Below are positions 5,076 to 7,272 of a DNA stretch of 7,272 nucleotides, in pieces. The DNA is from Paludibacter sp. (lineage in GTDB: Bacteria; Bacteroidota; Bacteroidia; Bacteroidales; Paludibacteraceae): positions 1-7,272 of the forward strand of contig JAQTOL010000156.1 in assembly GCA_028748945.1 (NCBI GenBank), written 5' to 3'. The notes beneath the pieces were generated by a model. The model was not told where the DNA came from. It was given only the letters and a program-made list of their open reading frames with translations, and did no database searches. A program made the position numbers and the translations under genes. Numbering within the stretch: position 1 is the first letter of the stretch; each line of letters begins with the position of its first letter.

Positions 5076-5450
5076 ATGGCAGATTTGAAAGCTTTTGCAG
5101 AACAATTGGTTAACTTAACAGTTAAAGAAGTAAATGAGTTAGCTCAAATTTTAAAAGATGTATATGGTATCGAACCAGCTGCTGCAGCTGTTGCAGTTGC
5201 CGCAGGTCCTGCAGCTGTTGCTGAAGTGGTAGAAGAAAAATCATCTTTTGATGTAGTATTGAAATCAGCTGGTGCAACAAAATTGGCTATCGTTAAATTA
5301 GTAAAAGAATTGACCGGTCTTGGCTTGAAAGAAGCTAAAGATTTAGTTGATGCTGCTCCTTCTGTAATCAAAGAAGGCGTAACTAAAGACGAAGCTGAAG
5401 CCTTGAAAAAACAACTTGAAGAAGGCGGCGCAGAAGTTGAACTTAAATAA
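5076..5450 (+). CDS. rplL: 50S ribosomal protein L7/L12
   Basis: L7/L12 (124 residues) is the multicopy stalk protein that recruits and activates EF-Tu, EF-G and IF2. The layout is standard: an N-terminal dimerisation helix domain (1-30), an Ala/Val-rich flexible hinge (about 33-52, with repeated A, V and P), then the globular C-terminal domain starting at EKSSFDVVL (54-62). Its factor-binding helix is [16 protein letters not shown] at about 77-92. It ends in a tandem stop TAA-TAA (5448-5453). A strong hairpin follows in the spacer to rpoB. The start [11 protein letters not shown] fits the family. Confidence 0.99.
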   Translation: MADLKAFAEQLVNLTVKEVNELAQILKDVYGIEPAAAAVAVAAGPAAVAEVVEEKSSFDVVLKSAGATKLAIVKLVKELTGLGLKEAKDLVDAAPSVIKEGVTKDEAEALKKQLEEGGAEVELK

Positions 5451-5454
5451 TAAA

Positions 5455-5469
5455 ACCTGATTATCAGGT
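5455..5469 (+). other. Small hairpin after rplL
   Basis: ACCTGA (5455-5460) and TCAGGT (5464-5469) form a perfect 6-bp stem with a TTA loop, two bases after the second rplL stop and five bases before the larger terminator hairpin. It may protect the rplL mRNA end or pause polymerase; no U-tract follows. Confidence 0.5.
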
Positions 5470-5473
5470 CTTT

Positions 5474-5513
5474 GGTTTAGTTTCCCTCTAAAAGAGGGAT
5501 TCTAAACCTTTTT
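5474..5513 (+). terminator. Attenuator-like intrinsic terminator between rplL and rpoB
   Basis: The lower stem is 5474-5480 with 5502-5508 (7 bp, perfect). After a two-by-two T-T bulge, the upper stem is 5483-5489 with 5493-5499 (7 bp) and an AAA loop. TTTTT follows at 5509-5513. This is a full intrinsic-terminator design placed inside an operon. E. coli has a partial terminator in the same place that makes ribosomal proteins exceed RNA polymerase. I see no good TAnnTTTG promoter between here and rpoB, so partial read-through is the likely arrangement. Confidence 0.8.
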
Positions 5514-5561
5514 CTGTCTATAAAATAATTGAGTTCACCGCACCAAAAAACCTCTTTGAAA

Positions 5562-7272
5562 ATGTCGTCAATAACAAAAGCTCAAAGAATAAATTTTGCT
5601 TCAATTAAAAATCAGTTGGACTATCCTGATTTTTTAGAAGTACAATTAAAATCATTCTATGACTTTTTTCAAATGGATACTGCTCCAGAAAAAAGAAAAA
5701 CAGAAGGTTTGTATAAAGTTTTTTCAGAAAACTTTCCAATCACCGATACCCGAAATAATTTCATCCTCGAATTTCTCGATTACTACGTAGACCCTCCACG
5801 TTATTCGATTGATGAATGTGTTGAACGCGGCCTGACGTATAGCGTACCGCTAAAAGCAAAACTAAAATTATATTGCACCGATCCTGATCACGAAGATTTC
5901 GATACGGTGATTCAAGATGTCTATCTGGGACCTATCCCTTATATGACTTTGAAAGGAACTTTTGTTATCAATGGTGCCGAACGTGTTATTGTATCACAAC
6001 TCCACCGTTCACCCGGTGTGTTTTTTGGTCAAAGCACTCACGCCAACGGAACAAAACTATATTCAGCCCGTATCATCCCCTTCAGGGGTTCGTGGATCGA
6101 ATTTGCTACTGACATTAATAATGTTATGTACGCCTATATTGATCGTAAGAAAAAACTTCCGGTGACCACCTTGCTTCGGGCTATTGGCTTTGAAAGTGAC
6201 AAGGACATTTTGGAAATTTTCAATCTGGCTGAAGAAGTAAAAGTTAGTAAAACGAGCTTGAAAAAAGCGATCGGACAAAAACTGGCCGCCCGTGTTTTGA
6301 AAACCTGGGTGGAAGATTTCGTGGATGAAGACACCGGCGAGGTTGTAACAATCGAACGAAATGAGGTAATTATTGACCGTGAAACTATTTTGGAAGCAAG
6401 TCATATCGATGAAATATTGGATTCAGGGACTCCAACCATTTTATTACATAAGACAGACGCTAATCAAAATGATTATGCCATCATTTATAACACGCTGCAA
6501 AAAGATCCGAGTAACTCTGAAAAAGAAGCGGTGTTGTATATTTATCGTCAGTTACGTAATGCAGTGCCTGCCGATGATTCTACAGCGCGCGAAGTTATTA
6601 ATAATTTATTCTTCTCTGAAAAACGTTACGATTTAGGTAACGTGGGACGTTTCCGTATTAACCGGAAATTGAACCTTTCAACCAGCATGGACATTAAAGT
6701 GCTGACAAAGGAAGACATTATTGAAATTATTAAATATCTGATCGAGTTGATTAACTCAAAAGCAGATGTCGATGATATTGACCACTTAAGTAACCGTCGC
6801 GTACGTACCGTTGGCGAACAACTATATAATCAATTCGGTGTTGGACTTTCGCGTATGGCCCGTACCATTCGTGAACGTATGAACGTGCGTGATAACGAGG
6901 TCTTCACTCCTATCGATCTGATAAACGCAAAAAGTGTGTCATCCGTAATCAATTCGTTTTTCGGTACCAATGCCTTGTCGCAGTTTATGGACCAACAAAA
7001 CCCATTGGCTGAGATTACTCATAAACGTCGTATGTCAGCTCTTGGGCCCGGTGGTTTATCACGTGAGCGTGCCGGTTTCGAGGTTCGTGACGTACACTAT
7101 ACTCACTATGGCCGATTGTGTCCGATTGAGACTCCTGAAGGACCGAACATTGGTCTGATTTCTTCTTTGTGTATATATGCCAAAATCAATGAACTCGGTT
7201 TTATTGAAACTCCATACCGGAAAGTAAATGATTCGGTCGTTGATATTTCAGATGCAGGCATTGAGTATTATA
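5562..7272 (+). CDS. rpoB: DNA-directed RNA polymerase subunit beta, N-terminal 570 codons (3' end outside window)
   Basis: The frame starts at ATG 5562 ([14 protein letters not shown]) and stays open to the window end, giving 570 codons of a protein usually near 1,270 residues in this phylum. It forms one wall of the polymerase active-site cleft. Visible landmarks are the [16 protein letters not shown] block at 137-152 (protrusion), [15 protein letters not shown] from 356, [10 protein letters not shown] from 412, and the rifampicin pocket around 475-500. The latter is followed by [18 protein letters not shown] and [14 protein letters not shown]. The residues equivalent to E. coli Asp516, His526 and Ser531 are Asp477, His487 and Ser492, all wild type. 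The wording is close to Bacteroidales RpoB as I remember it. The leader 5514-5561 lacks a Shine-Dalgarno. rpoC would be expected downstream. Confidence 0.99.
   Translation, partial: MSSITKAQRINFASIKNQLDYPDFLEVQLKSFYDFFQMDTAPEKRKTEGLYKVFSENFPITDTRNNFILEFLDYYVDPPRYSIDECVERGLTYSVPLKAKLKLYCTDPDHEDFDTVIQDVYLGPIPYMTLKGTFVINGAERVIVSQLHRSPGVFFGQSTHANGTKLYSARIIPFRGSWIEFATDINNVMYAYIDRKKKLPVTTLLRAIGFESDKDILEIFNLAEEVKVSKTSLKKAIGQKLAARVLKTWVEDFVDEDTGEVVTIERNEVIIDRETILEASHIDEILDSGTPTILLHKTDANQNDYAIIYNTLQKDPSNSEKEAVLYIYRQLRNAVPADDSTAREVINNLFFSEKRYDLGNVGRFRINRKLNLSTSMDIKVLTKEDIIEIIKYLIELINSKADVDDIDHLSNRRVRTVGEQLYNQFGVGLSRMARTIRERMNVRDNEVFTPIDLINAKSVSSVINSFFGTNALSQFMDQQNPLAEITHKRRMSALGPGGLSRERAGFEVRDVHYTHYGRLCPIETPEGPNIGLISSLCIYAKINELGFIETPYRKVNDSVVDISDAGIEYY

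Noticed and set aside
6063..6404. Minus-strand open frames inside rpoB (113 and 66 codons) and + strand frames at 5962, 6373 and 6970
   Set aside because: rpoB is continuous in its own frame across all of them; they are out-of-frame shadows.

Overview
The window is a stretch of core information-processing genome from a member of the Bacteroidota, very probably order Bacteroidales. The evidence is the wording of the RpoB, EF-Tu and NusG proteins as I recall the family, AT-rich and mostly Shine-Dalgarno-less gene starts, a promoter of the TTTG / TAnnTTTG type, and the gene order. I saw no mobile-defence, CRISPR, biosynthetic or other accessory system. The unexplained signal lies in the spacers and in details of the tRNAs.

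Layout, all on the + strand: the last 52 codons of a XerC/XerD-type tyrosine recombinase (1-159); hpf, the ribosome hibernation factor, behind a strong ribosome binding site (173-472); a terminator and a new promoter interleaved at 490-555; a tRNA run Thr(UGU), Tyr(GUA), Gly(UCC), Thr(GGU) (587-1111); tuf (1168-2355); tRNA-Trp(CCA) (2427-2499); secE, nusG, rplK, rplA, rplJ, rplL (2516-5450); a strong hairpin plus U-tract (5474-5513); and the first 570 codons of rpoB, cut by the window end (5562-7272).

The genes supply tRNAs and EF-Tu for elongation, SecE for protein export, NusG for transcription elongation, the L11/L1/L10/L7-L12 stalk proteins of the 50S subunit, and the RNA polymerase beta subunit. 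HPF opposes them by silencing idle ribosomes, and it is separated from the growth-linked genes by the terminator/promoter pair. The four-tRNA-plus-tuf order is the same as the E. coli thrU-tyrU-glyT-thrT-tufB operon.

The points most worth a second look are: a 97-base near-perfect palindrome that fills the tRNA-Tyr/tRNA-Gly spacer; a paired A19/U56 replacement of the usual G19/C56 tertiary pair in tRNA-Gly; a 15-base near-copy of the tRNA-Gly 3' end 74 bases downstream; a promoter whose transcript would start inside the upstream terminator hairpin; and a consensus Shine-Dalgarno on hpf in a lineage that rarely uses them.
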